Source: an uncultured Oscillospiraceae bacterium (GTDB lineage: Bacteria; Bacillota; Clostridia; Oscillospirales; Oscillospiraceae). Taken from it: a stretch of 20,547 nucleotides of DNA. Under the pieces are notes generated by a model. It was not told where the DNA came from and searched no databases. It worked only from the letters and a program-made list of their open reading frames with translations. Below, piece after piece: positions 1 to 7,592 of the stretch (position 1 is its first letter; every line of letters starts with the position of its first letter). Made by a program: the position numbers and the translations under genes. The DNA lies in the NCBI GenBank assembly GCA_900756715.1, contig CAAELC010000008.1:1-20547 (forward strand), given 5' to 3'.

Positions 1-9
1 CTTGGGCAT

Positions 10-1311
10 TTATCCGTATTTTGACAGACGCGCCATCTGAATCAGCCGTCCGGGACTGGGCGGGTTTCCTTTGTAAAGAGCCATCATCCGGTAAATATAC
101 CCGGCAAAATAGCCCAGTGCCACCGCAAAGGCCAGCGTCTCCAGCAGGCACGCTGCTCCCTGCCACAGGCTGGCGCTCCCCAGCAGCACCTGTCCCGGCA
201 CCACCAGCACAGCCGTAAACGGCACCCAGCACAGCCACGGTGCCACGCTGCCCTCCATGCCTCCGCCCAGCAGGCACGCAAGGAAGCTGACCACCAGTGC
301 CAGCGAAAAAAGCTGGTTGGTCATCCCCAGATCCTCCGCCTTTCCTGCCAGTGCACCGCCGATGGCAGACAGCGCGCAGTACATCAAAAAGCCCGCCACC
401 ACAATACAAACCGCCAGCACCGCACCGCCTGCGCTGAACATGCCGCTGCTTATCAGGCTTTTCACCAGCTGCACCGCCTCCGGCATTCCGTCCGCCTGAC
501 GCAGCCTCCCGATGGCGCAGCCCACGCCGATTCCCGCCGCCAGTGATGCGCACCATAGGGCCACCTGTATCAGCCCCGCCAGCGCGATAGCCAAAATTTT
601 TCCCAGTACCATCGCCACCGGATTCACTGTCACCAGGAAAAATTCCATCAGCTTGGAGCTTTTCTCCAATAGTACACTGTTGGCCGTGCTCTGGCCATAG
701 AACAAAACCATGAAATACAGCGCCATCAGCGTCACATAGGAAACCGCCATCGTCACGATTCCCCTTGCGCCGCCACTCTCCGCTTCTTTCTGCTCCGTCC
801 GGCTCTCCACCCGGGGCAGCTGCTCCGGCGCAACGCCTGCCCGGTCCAGTATCAGGCGAGGCAAACACACCTCCAGCCCGTCTGCACAACTCCGGGCGTC
901 AGCCTCCGTCAGTTCCGTGTCCTCCGGCAGCAGCACCCGGGCCGAAACGCCGTCAGTTCCTTCTCTCAGCGCCACCACCAGTGTTTTTCTGTCCGCCATG
1001 GCTTCGGCCGCCTGCACAGACTCTGCCTGACGGCAGACAATTCCTGCGAACACCTCTGGCAGCAGCTGTGGGCATCTTTCAAGGGGTAATCCCTCCCCTT
1101 CCGTTTCGTTCACATATATAATCTGCTCCACTCCGCTTCCTGTCTCCGGCGTTTTCTCCCCGCCGGAAGAAAGTCCCAGCCACAGCACCGGCGCCAGCAG
1201 GCATATCAGCGCCACCGCAATGGTCAGCCCCCGATAGCCCTTTCCCTTTGTCTCCCGCGCAAGGGTAAAGGCCAGCACCCGGCCCATCCCCCGAAAGCTG
1301 TTTTTCTTCAT
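10..1311 (-). CDS. ABC-2 type permease, NatB-like (second of a pair)
   Basis: Membrane subunit of an ABC exporter, 433 residues. One membrane segment lies at about residues 30-48, followed by a large extracytoplasmic domain (about 50-185) and a C-terminal bundle of about five membrane segments starting near 186. The stretch after the second segment (LLEKSSKLMEFFLVTVNP, near 214-231) is the coupling motif typical of NatB/ABC-2 permeases. The ATG at 1309-1311 is chosen because an AAAGGAGG site lies 9 bases upstream and it overlaps the stop of the upstream permease as ATGA; the open frame runs further upstream but only as a shadow of that gene. The first 20 residues resemble those of the upstream permease (FRGMGRVLAFTL against LRGMGRVFAFTL), so the two are probably paralogues. 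The exported substrate (sodium, a peptide or a drug) cannot be read from sequence. It is the last gene of the operon visible here. Confidence 0.85.
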   Translation of the reverse strand: MKKNSFRGMGRVLAFTLARETKGKGYRGLTIAVALICLLAPVLWLGLSSGGEKTPETGSGVEQIIYVNETEGEGLPLERCPQLLPEVFAGIVCRQAESVQAAEAMADRKTLVVALREGTDGVSARVLLPEDTELTEADARSCADGLEVCLPRLILDRAGVAPEQLPRVESRTEQKEAESGGARGIVTMAVSYVTLMALYFMVLFYGQSTANSVLLEKSSKLMEFFLVTVNPVAMVLGKILAIALAGLIQVALWCASLAAGIGVGCAIGRLRQADGMPEAVQLVKSLISSGMFSAGGAVLAVCIVVAGFLMYCALSAIGGALAGKAEDLGMTNQLFSLALVVSFLACLLGGGMEGSVAPWLCWVPFTAVLVVPGQVLLGSASLWQGAACLLETLAFAVALGYFAGYIYRMMALYKGNPPSPGRLIQMARLSKYG

Positions 1312-2588
1312 GTCCGCGTGCCTCCTTTCGCCATTCTGAGCACCTGCCGCAGCTTCAGGCGCTGTCCCCGATACACAATCAAATCGCCGTACACCCTTCC
1401 GCACAGCCACAGCATTCCGCAAATCAGAGCCAGCTGTAAAATCCATGACAGCAGCAGCGCCCAAAGCGGCAACCTCCCGGCCGCGTACTGCACCGGCGCA
1501 CAGAACATGGACAAAACCGGGCAAATCGACGAAAAGACGGCTATACCCTCTCCGGGAATGGCTCCCACCACGCAGGAGCCGAGATACCCGCCCATAATAA
1601 TCGCCATCGCCGCGCCGTTGGCGCTGCCTGCGTCCTCCATGGTGCTGCAGCAGGCGCCGCAGATGCCGCTCAGCACGGACATTCCGGAAAATGCCAGCAG
1701 CAGCGACACCAGCACCACCGCCGCAAGGGCCGCCATGTGGCCTGCTCCTGCCGTCAGGGCGGGCACGAATTGGCCCGCCGCGTCCAGGGTGCCGCTCAGT
1801 GCCTCTCGGGAAAACAGTATTCCCGTCAGCATGCCGCCTGCTGCAAAGCCCAGCGCAATCAGCACCAGCTGCCCCACCACAAACACCATCATGGCAAGGA
1901 TTTTTCCGCCCATCAGCGCCACCGGGCGGATACTCAGTAAAAGCAGCTCCACCAGCCTGCTCTCTTTTTCCTCCACCACGGCCCGGATAATGGATGACGC
2001 CGCCATGATGCACAGCATCATCACCACCATGGCATAGCCGTACTGCATCCAGAACAGCCCATCCTCTTCGCCGGTTTCCTGCCCCGGCTGTACCGCATCC
2101 TCGTCTGCAAGCCACCCGGTGCTCACCTGCACCGAGCCTGCGGCCCATTCCGCCTCAGCCAGTCCTGCAGACCGCAACGCCGCCCGGTACACAGCCTGCT
2201 CCGCACTTTGGCGCAGCTGCTCCAGCTGCCAGCCTTCGTCCTCGCCGCTGACCAGCACCTGATAGCTGCCCGCTTCCCCGGTAACGGTCACCCGGGCCGC
2301 ATCCTCCGCCGCTTCAAATTCCGGCACAAATTCCGTGCCGCTCAGGCCGCTCAATTCGGTCATGTCCCCATAGCCGATGTTCAGGTCGCTTCGATTCTCC
2401 AGCACCACCCGGTTTTCCCCGCTGTCGGCTGTACCTCCCTGCAAAAGCGCCGCCACCGGCAGGGTCGCCGCAGCCAGCACCGTCAGTACGAGCAGTGCGA
2501 TCCTGTTGCCCCGGTTCTTCACAATCTGCTCCAGCGTAAAGGCGAACACGCGGCCCATGCCTCGCAGGTGTTCTTTACTCCTCTGCAT
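1308..2588 (-). CDS. ABC-2 type permease, NatB-like (first of a pair)
   Basis: Membrane subunit of an ABC exporter, 426 residues. It has an N-terminal membrane segment (about residues 29-49), an acidic extracytoplasmic domain of about 130 residues, then a membrane bundle introduced by EEKESRLVELLLLSIRPVAL, the coupling motif of NatB-type permeases. The start is the ATG at 2586-2588, with a GGGAGG site 8 bases upstream; it lies inside the end of the ATPase gene, giving a 14-base overlap. An in-frame ATG 20 codons upstream is only a shadow of the ATPase gene. The stop overlaps the next permease start as ATGA. With its downstream paralogue and the upstream ATPase it probably forms a heteromeric exporter. 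Substrate unknown. Confidence 0.85.
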   Translation of the reverse strand: MQRSKEHLRGMGRVFAFTLEQIVKNRGNRIALLVLTVLAAATLPVAALLQGGTADSGENRVVLENRSDLNIGYGDMTELSGLSGTEFVPEFEAAEDAARVTVTGEAGSYQVLVSGEDEGWQLEQLRQSAEQAVYRAALRSAGLAEAEWAAGSVQVSTGWLADEDAVQPGQETGEEDGLFWMQYGYAMVVMMLCIMAASSIIRAVVEEKESRLVELLLLSIRPVALMGGKILAMMVFVVGQLVLIALGFAAGGMLTGILFSREALSGTLDAAGQFVPALTAGAGHMAALAAVVLVSLLLAFSGMSVLSGICGACCSTMEDAGSANGAAMAIIMGGYLGSCVVGAIPGEGIAVFSSICPVLSMFCAPVQYAAGRLPLWALLLSWILQLALICGMLWLCGRVYGDLIVYRGQRLKLRQVLRMAKGGTRT

Positions 2589-3564
2589 CCGTTTCGCCTC
2601 CCACCGTCTCCACAAAAATTTCGTGGAGGGACGGCTCCCGCAGATCAAAGGTCACCACATCCGTCCCCGCCGCCAGCAGGCTCTGCAAAAGGCCGTTTGC
2701 CTGCCTCTGTCCTGTTACCTTCAGCTGCCAGTCGTTTCCGTTTCGCCGCAGCATGGTCACGCCGCTTTCTTCCAGCAGGCGCGTCACATCCTGCTCTGTT
2801 TTCAAATGCAGATGTACCCTTCCGTATCCGCGCTTAATATCGTCCAGATGTCCCTGCAATACCGCCCTGCTGCGGTGCAGAATGGTAATATCCGAGCAAA
2901 ATTCCTCCACCGTCGCCATCTGGTGGCTGGACATAATCAGGTATTTCCCTGCGTCGATCTCTTCCTGAATAATGTTTCGGAACAGATCGGCATTCACCGG
3001 ATCAAGGCCCGACAGCGGCTCGTCCAGAATCAGCAGCTCAGGGTCGGATAAAAGCGCCGTCATCAGCTGGATCTTCTGCTGATTTCCCTTGGAAAGCTGA
3101 TCTGCCTTCTTTGGTTTTTCCGGCCGCGTTCTTCCTCCGCCCCGGCGTTTCTGCCCCAGCAGCTGCGCTTCCCGCTTCCGGTTCTCTCCCGGATAGAGAT
3201 ATTCCTCCACCTCCAGCCGTTGAGCCCAGTATCTGATGCGCCGGGTAGCCTCTGCCCCCTTCACGCCCCGCAGCGCCGCAAAATACAGCAGCTGATCCAT
3301 CAGCGTGTACTTTGGGTATAGTCCCCGCTCCTCCGCCAGATACCCCACATTGCATGTTTCGGTGCTCAGCGGCGCTCCGTTCCACAGGACGGTTCCCCCG
3401 TCCCGGCTCAGCATGCCCAGCATCATCCGGATGCTGGTGGTTTTTCCCGCGCCGTTGGTGCCCAGCAGCGCATATACCCCCGGCTTTTCCATGGCAAAGG
3501 ACAGGTGATCCACCACCACTCTGTCCCCATAGCGTTTTGTCAGTCCCTCAACAATCAGACTCAT
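2575..3564 (-). CDS. ABC transporter ATP-binding protein, NatA-like, with a basic insertion
   Basis: Cytoplasmic ATPase driving the two permeases encoded downstream, 329 residues. Walker A is GTNGAGKT at residues 35-42, the signature LSKGN at 157-161, Walker B ends in Asp181-Glu182, and the H-loop histidine is residue 214. The SKGNQQK form of the signature and the C-terminal domain (about 240-320) are typical of the NatA/YhaQ group with a DUF4162-like tail. The start at 3562-3564 is preceded by GGAGGAGG and fits the family N-terminus; the frame extends 46 codons upstream into the repressor gene but that part is not ABC-like. Residues 124-155, just before the signature, are rich in Lys, Arg and Gly and look like an insertion compared with ordinary NatA proteins. 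The gene overlaps the XRE gene by 17 bases. Confidence 0.9.
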   Translation of the reverse strand: MSLIVEGLTKRYGDRVVVDHLSFAMEKPGVYALLGTNGAGKTTSIRMMLGMLSRDGGTVLWNGAPLSTETCNVGYLAEERGLYPKYTLMDQLLYFAALRGVKGAEATRRIRYWAQRLEVEEYLYPGENRKREAQLLGQKRRGGGRTRPEKPKKADQLSKGNQQKIQLMTALLSDPELLILDEPLSGLDPVNADLFRNIIQEEIDAGKYLIMSSHQMATVEEFCSDITILHRSRAVLQGHLDDIKRGYGRVHLHLKTEQDVTRLLEESGVTMLRRNGNDWQLKVTGQRQANGLLQSLLAAGTDVVTFDLREPSLHEIFVETVGGETDAEE

Positions 3565-3766
3565 TTTCTTCCTCCTCCGTCCAGAACAACTCATCCAGTG
3601 TTTTTCCCAGCACCCGGCAAATAGACCGGCACAGCTTGATGCTGGGGTTATAGTCTCCCTTTTCGATGGCCCCAATGGTCTGCCGGGACACGGATACCGC
3701 ATCCGCCAGATCCTGCTGGCTCATGTCCATAGCGGCCCGGGCAGCCTTCAGCTTCAGATTCTTCAC
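3548..3766 (-). CDS. Small XRE-family HTH transcriptional regulator
   Basis: A 72-residue protein that is nearly all helix-turn-helix: MSQQDLADAVSVSRQTIGAIEKG at about residues 15-37 holds both helices of a Cro/C1-type domain, followed by NPSIKLCRSICRVLGKTLDELF, the usual tail of the YozG/YgzD-like small repressors. The start is a GTG (3764-3766) whose first base belongs to the GTGA overlap with the stop of the upstream membrane gene; a GAGGAGG site lies about 10 bases upstream. Regulators of this kind commonly control the operon they sit in. Here it lies between a small membrane protein and an ABC exporter, so autoregulation at the promoter near 4307-4335 is the natural inference. Confidence 0.88.
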   Translation of the reverse strand: MKNLKLKAARAAMDMSQQDLADAVSVSRQTIGAIEKGDYNPSIKLCRSICRVLGKTLDELFWTEEEENESDC

Positions 3767-4281
3767 AGGTCGTCATCCTCCTCAGGAGCATGTCTGCTCT
3801 GGCGCCACACCGCCACCTCCGCCGCCAGAAACAGCACGATGCACGCCGGGCTCAGTGCCTCCCATGTCAACAGGCCGTCCACAATCATGGTGCCGTCTCT
3901 CAGGCGAAGCATCGTGTTGGGTATCTGCGCCAGAATCACCGCAGCAAAAAGCACCAGATATGTCCCCGGCTTCTGCCGCAGAGAAAAATAAGCATCATGC
4001 CGGACGCAGGCAAGAATGAACACCAGCACCGATAGAAAAATCCCCAAAATCAGGTCAACGCCCCGCTCCGTCCACGGCCCGTACAGGCTCTGCACCAGCA
4101 CATCCGCCATCAAAGCCCCCATCAGCGTCGTGTAGGCAAGCCGGTACGCCACGCCCCGGGCCGCCATCTGCCGCTCGTCATAATTCTGATCCTGCCTGCG
4201 CTTTCTCCTCGCCAGCAGACGCACCAGCGCCACCGCCGCGAGTCCGGCGATAAAGCCCAGAATATATGTCTTATCTTCCAT
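3763..4281 (-). CDS. Five-segment integral membrane protein of unknown function
   Basis: A 172-residue protein with about five hydrophobic segments (near residues 6-23, 44-66, 74-93, 107-122 and 140-159). A basic loop after the first segment carries YDERQ at 34-38, a motif I associate with small membrane proteins found next to XRE repressors in Firmicutes; no function is known to me. The C-terminus is acidic. The start at 4279-4281 has an AAAGGAGGG site 6 bases upstream and lies about 20 bases after the predicted transcription start; an ATG nine codons further upstream would fall at or before that start and has no binding site. As first gene of the operon it may sense something at the membrane for the repressor, which is conjecture. 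Confidence 0.8.
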   Translation of the reverse strand: MEDKTYILGFIAGLAAVALVRLLARRKRRQDQNYDERQMAARGVAYRLAYTTLMGALMADVLVQSLYGPWTERGVDLILGIFLSVLVFILACVRHDAYFSLRQKPGTYLVLFAAVILAQIPNTMLRLRDGTMIVDGLLTWEALSPACIVLFLAAEVAVWRQSRHAPEEDDDL

Positions 4282-4306
4282 GTCACGCCCTCCTTTTTGT
4301 ACTGTC

Positions 4307-4335
4307 AATATATCACTCTCGCGTCATATTGTCAA
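4307..4335 (-). promoter_or_regulatory. Sigma-A promoter of the membrane protein/XRE/ABC exporter operon
   Basis: On the minus strand the -35 box is TTGACA (4330-4335, perfect consensus) and the -10 box TATATT (4307-4312), separated by exactly 17 bases. Transcription would begin near 4300, about 20 bases before the start codon at 4281. Plus-strand TGTCAA-TATAT elements at 4303-4313 and 4330-4341 form a direct repeat covering both boxes and could be operator sites. Confidence 0.75.
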
Positions 4336-4432
4336 GTATATTTTACATTCTGCGTTTATACTGGCATTTTGCAAGTTATCTTGCTTTCCGCTTCCTCTTT
4401 CCCCGTCGTTTTACATAATTTATTTTTTTCGT

Positions 4433-4460
4433 TTGCTTTTGGTGAAATTTGTGGTATACT
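4433..4460 (+). promoter_or_regulatory. Candidate promoter of murA
   Basis: An extended -10 element, TGGTATACT, has its hexamer at 4455-4460. The best upstream partner is a weak TTGCTT at 4433-4438 with a 16-base spacer. It would give a leader of about 100 bases before murA. The rest of the divergent region (4336-4567) is T-rich upstream and GC-rich close to murA, with no further gene. Confidence 0.55.
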
Positions 4461-4567
4461 GAAGCTATATATGTAGCATTCTATCTCTGTGTCCAGTCAC
4501 ACGGGATTTTCCGGGGCGTCCCTTAGGCGGGCCGCCTCCTCATAAACCACCTGAGAAAGGGATTTTT

Positions 4568-5866
4568 ATGAATCAATATATCATTCACGGCGGCCAGCCC
4601 CTGTTCGGCGAGATTACCATCAGCGGTGCCAAAAATGCCGCTGTTGCCATTATTCCCGCAGCCCTTCTGGTCGATGGCACCTGCCGCATCGAAAACATTC
4701 CTCAAATCAGCGATGTAACGCTGCTGTTCTCCATTCTGGAAGAGCTTGGTGCCCGCGTCCGGGTGCTGAACCGTCACGCGGTAGAGGTGGACTGTCACGC
4801 CATCCGCAGCACCCGCCCCTCCTACGAGCTTGCCCGGAAGATCCGCGCCTCTTATTATCTCATCGGCGCGCTGCTGGGCCGTTTTGGCGAGGCCACGGTT
4901 GCCATGCCCGGCGGCTGTGACTTCGGCGTCCGCCCCATCGACCAGCACATCAAGGGCTTCACCGCCATGGGGGCCGAGGTCACGGTGGAAAGCGGCTTCA
5001 TTCAGGCCACCGCCAGGGGCGGCCGTCTCACGGGCGCCAATGTATATCTGGATGTTGTTTCCGTGGGCGCCACCATGAATATTATGATGGCCGCCGTGCT
5101 GGCCGACGGTGTCACCGTCATCGACAACGCCGCCAAGGAGCCGCACATCGTAGACCTTGCCAACTTCCTCAATTCCATGGGGGCTGACATCAAGGGTGCC
5201 GGCACCGACACCATCAAGATTCGCGGCGTAGACCGCCTTGCCGGCGGCAGCTATGGCATCATTCCCGACCAGATCGAGGCCGGAACCTACATGGCTGCTG
5301 TGGCCGCCACCGGCGGTCAGGTCCTTATCAAAAATGTCATTCCCAAGCATCTGGATTGCATCAGTGCCAAGCTGACGGAAATGGGCGTGTATGTCGCCGA
5401 TCAGGGCGATGCCGTGCTGGTGCGCCGGTCCGAGCCGCTGCAGAAGGCCAATGTAAAAACCATGCCCTACCCGGGCTTCCCCACGGATATGCAGCCGCAG
5501 ATTGCCGCCGTGCTGACACTGGCACAGGGCACCAGCCTCATCAATGAAAATGTGTGGAACAACCGCTTCAAATATGTAGACGAATTAAAGCGCCTGGGCG
5601 CTCAGATTCAGGTAGACGGCAAGGTCGCCATCATCGAGGGTGTGGAGCAGCTTCAGGGTGCTCCCATTCAGGCCTGCGATCTGCGGGCCGGTGCGGCGCT
5701 GGTCATCGCCGGTCTTGCCGCCCACGGCACCACCGAGCTCAGCCAGATTCAGTTTATCGAGCGTGGCTACGAAGATCTGGTGGGCAAGCTGCGTGCCGTT
5801 GGGGCAGACATTACCGTGGTGGACGCGCCCGACGATGTAGAGCAGAAGGAGTCCCGCATCGGCTGA
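4568..5866 (+). CDS. murA: UDP-N-acetylglucosamine 1-carboxyvinyltransferase MurA
   Basis: Catalyses the first committed step of peptidoglycan synthesis in the cytoplasm: transfer of enolpyruvate from PEP to UDP-GlcNAc. The 432-residue length is normal for the family. Lys22-Asn23 (in ISGAKNAA) match the conserved substrate-contacting pair. The catalytic cysteine is Cys117 in PGGCDFGVRP, so the fosfomycin-target form is present rather than the Asp variant. The conserved PYPGFPTDMQPQ segment (near 300-311) carries the catalytic Asp. The start ATG is preceded by a modest GAAAGGG site and gives the standard N-terminus. WalJ and RlmH genes follow, an arrangement I associate with Clostridia, but a hairpin separates murA from walJ, so it may be transcribed alone. 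Confidence 0.97.
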   Translation: MNQYIIHGGQPLFGEITISGAKNAAVAIIPAALLVDGTCRIENIPQISDVTLLFSILEELGARVRVLNRHAVEVDCHAIRSTRPSYELARKIRASYYLIGALLGRFGEATVAMPGGCDFGVRPIDQHIKGFTAMGAEVTVESGFIQATARGGRLTGANVYLDVVSVGATMNIMMAAVLADGVTVIDNAAKEPHIVDLANFLNSMGADIKGAGTDTIKIRGVDRLAGGSYGIIPDQIEAGTYMAAVAATGGQVLIKNVIPKHLDCISAKLTEMGVYVADQGDAVLVRRSEPLQKANVKTMPYPGFPTDMQPQIAAVLTLAQGTSLINENVWNNRFKYVDELKRLGAQIQVDGKVAIIEGVEQLQGAPIQACDLRAGAALVIAGLAAHGTTELSQIQFIERGYEDLVGKLRAVGADITVVDAPDDVEQKESRIG

Positions 5867-5879
5867 CATAACACCCAAT

Positions 5880-5930
5880 CAGCGTCTGCTGCGTCAGGCC
5901 ACCTCGCCGGCCCACAGCAGGCGCTGTTTT
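5880..5930 (+). terminator. Hairpin after murA, probable intrinsic terminator
   Basis: CAGCGTCTGCTG (5880-5891) pairs with CAGCAGGCGCTG (5915-5926): 12 base pairs including one G-U, with a 23-base loop, followed by TTTT. The T run is short and the loop is long, so partial read-through into walJ is likely. Confidence 0.55.
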
Positions 5931-5961
5931 CCCCATTTCACGGACTTGAGGTTATACTCCA

Positions 5962-6759
5962 TTGATTACATTACATACACTTGCCAGCGGCTCCGAAGGT
6001 AACGCAGCTCTTTTCTCCTCCGGGGCCACTCATCTTCTGGTCGATGCAGGCATTTCCGCCCGCCGCATCAAGCTGTCTCTTTCGTCGCTGGGTCTGTCCC
6101 CGGCCGGGTTGACCGCCATCCTCATCACCCACGAGCACGCCGATCATGTCAGCGGTCTTCGGGTGCTGCTCAAGGGGCTTTCCGTCCCGGTGTACGCCTC
6201 TGCCGCCACCTGCCAGGTGCTGGCAGATAAAATTCCCGGCATCGCGCCCCATCTGCAGGAAGTGCTGCCTCAGGTCCCCTTTTCTCTGGGCGGCGTCACC
6301 GTCACCCCTTTCTCCACCTCCCACGACGCCGCCGGCAGTCTGGGCTTCCGCATAGACGAAGGCGCATGCTCTGTGGGCCTTCTTACCGATACCGGCTTTG
6401 TCACGCCGGAAGCCCGGCATGTTCTGCCCGGCGTGCAGCTTCTCCTGCTGGAGAGCAACCACGATGTGGAGCATCTGCTCAGCGGCCCCTATCCCTACTC
6501 TCTGAAGCAGCGGATTCTTGGCCCGCTGGGCCATCTGTCCAATGAAGACGCCGCGGCTTTTGCCCGCCAGATGGCCGCCTGTGGTCTGCGGCAGGTTGTG
6601 CTGGACCACCTGAGCCGGGAAAACAATTCTCCCGCCATGGCCCGCTTTGCCGCCGAGCAGGCGCTGCAGCTGGGCGGCTTCTCCGTTCCCGTGTCGGTTG
6701 CGCCCCGGGGCGAGTGCAGCCCCTGCTACTTTGTTGAGGAGGAAGCATGCAGAAGGTAA
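5962..6759 (+). CDS. walJ: MBL-fold metallohydrolase, WalJ/YycJ family
   Basis: A 265-residue metallo-beta-lactamase-fold protein of the WalJ/YycJ group, putative 5'-exonuclease-like enzymes linked to the WalRK cell-wall/division regulon in Bacillota. The metal-binding motif is His57-Glu-His59-Ala-Asp61-His62, with TDTGF and the LLLESNHD segment downstream giving the remaining ligands. LASGSEGNA at 8-16 is the typical N-terminus. The start codon is TTG at 5962, chosen because it gives the family N-terminus and no ATG or GTG fits; a weak GAGG lies about 10 bases upstream. The stop runs 13 bases into the rlmH gene. No WalRK genes are in the window. The exact substrate in this organism is unknown. 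Confidence 0.88.
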   Translation: MITLHTLASGSEGNAALFSSGATHLLVDAGISARRIKLSLSSLGLSPAGLTAILITHEHADHVSGLRVLLKGLSVPVYASAATCQVLADKIPGIAPHLQEVLPQVPFSLGGVTVTPFSTSHDAAGSLGFRIDEGACSVGLLTDTGFVTPEARHVLPGVQLLLLESNHDVEHLLSGPYPYSLKQRILGPLGHLSNEDAAAFARQMAACGLRQVVLDHLSRENNSPAMARFAAEQALQLGGFSVPVSVAPRGECSPCYFVEEEACRR

Positions 6760-7229
6760 CCATTATCTGTGTCGGCAAGCTGAAAGAAAAGTTCTATGCT
6801 GCCGCAGCGGCAGAGTATGAAAAGCGCCTGTCCCGCTGCTGCTCCTTGCAGCTTCTGGAGCTGCCGGAGTGCCGCCTGCCGGAGAATCCCTCTCCTGCAG
6901 AGGTACAGCGCGCATTGGAAAGCGAGGCCGCTTCCATCCGGGAAAAGCTGCCCCGCGGCGGGGCTGTCATTGCCCTTTGCATCGAGGGCAAGCCCTGTTC
7001 CAGCGCCGCGCTCAGCCGCCGGATGGCCGAGTTGGCCCTCAACGGTGCCAGCCAGCTTACCTTTCTCATTGGCGGCAGCTTTGGCCTGAGCGAATCCCTC
7101 AAAAAGCAGGCAGACTGGCAGCTTTCCATGTCCCCCATGACCTTTCCCCACCATTTGGCCCGCATTATGTTGCTGGAGCAGATTTATCGTGCCTACCAGA
7201 TTCAGCAGGGCACCAAATACCACAAATAA
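6747..7229 (+). CDS. rlmH: 23S rRNA (pseudouridine1915-N3)-methyltransferase RlmH
   Basis: SPOUT-class SAM-dependent methyltransferase that modifies the pseudouridine at position 1915 in helix 69 of 23S rRNA on assembled 70S ribosomes. Its 160 residues agree with the family's roughly 155-160. The C-terminal knot carries FLIGGSFGLSESL and SMSPMTFPHHLARIMLLEQ, and the protein ends YRAYQIQQGTKYHK, the family's conserved terminal segment. The ATG is preceded by GAGGAGGAAGC inside the end of walJ, so the two genes are translationally coupled with a 13-base overlap. Confidence 0.96.
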   Translation: MQKVTIICVGKLKEKFYAAAAAEYEKRLSRCCSLQLLELPECRLPENPSPAEVQRALESEAASIREKLPRGGAVIALCIEGKPCSSAALSRRMAELALNGASQLTFLIGGSFGLSESLKKQADWQLSMSPMTFPHHLARIMLLEQIYRAYQIQQGTKYHK

Positions 7230-7249
7230 CGACCGGCAGGAGGTTTATT

Positions 7250-7564
7250 ATGAGTATACAGGATTGGAAATTCGGCGCAGACGCCAATGCGCCCCAGTGG
7301 CCCACCGGGCAGGACGGCCAGCCCGAGCAGGCTGTGCTGGCCGCCGATGCCTTTGATTCCATAGCAGATGCCGACCTGAAGCTGTCACTTCTGACTGCCT
7401 ACGGCATTCCCTGCTTCAAGCACTACGCCAAGGAGGGCGGTGCCGGCAAGGTCATCAACGGCTTTTCCGGCTACGGCGCCGGGCTGTATGTCCCCGCCTC
7501 CCGGCTGGAGGATGCCCGTGACCTGCTGAACGCCCGTCCCGAGGAGACAGAGGATTCCATCTGA
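7250..7564 (+). CDS. DUF2007-like putative signal-transducing protein
   Basis: A 104-residue cytoplasmic protein. The segment AYGIPCFKHYAKEGGAGKV followed by a glycine-rich turn and LYVPASRLEDARDLL (about residues 45-92) is the pattern of the DUF2007 domain, a small GlnB-like fold whose role is not established. The start ATG at 7250 has a strong CAGGAGG site 7 bases upstream; the open frame continues upstream only as a shadow of rlmH. It sits 20 bases after rlmH and 28 bases before the phosphohexomutase gene, so it belongs to the same operon. The N-terminal 40 residues are Gln/Asp/Ala-rich and probably flexible. Confidence 0.75.
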   Translation: MSIQDWKFGADANAPQWPTGQDGQPEQAVLAADAFDSIADADLKLSLLTAYGIPCFKHYAKEGGAGKVINGFSGYGAGLYVPASRLEDARDLLNARPEETEDSI

Positions 7565-7592
7565 ACCAAATCATCCGAAAGGAGTTTTCATC

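Noticed and set aside
1312..2148. Extended N-terminus for the last permease, making a 712-residue protein
   Set aside because: The added part is the out-of-frame shadow of the upstream permease; the internal ATG has a strong ribosome binding site and the ATGA overlap.
5953..5958. TATACT as a -10 box for walJ
   Set aside because: No credible -35 is placed 16-18 bases upstream, and transcription would start after the TTG start codon.
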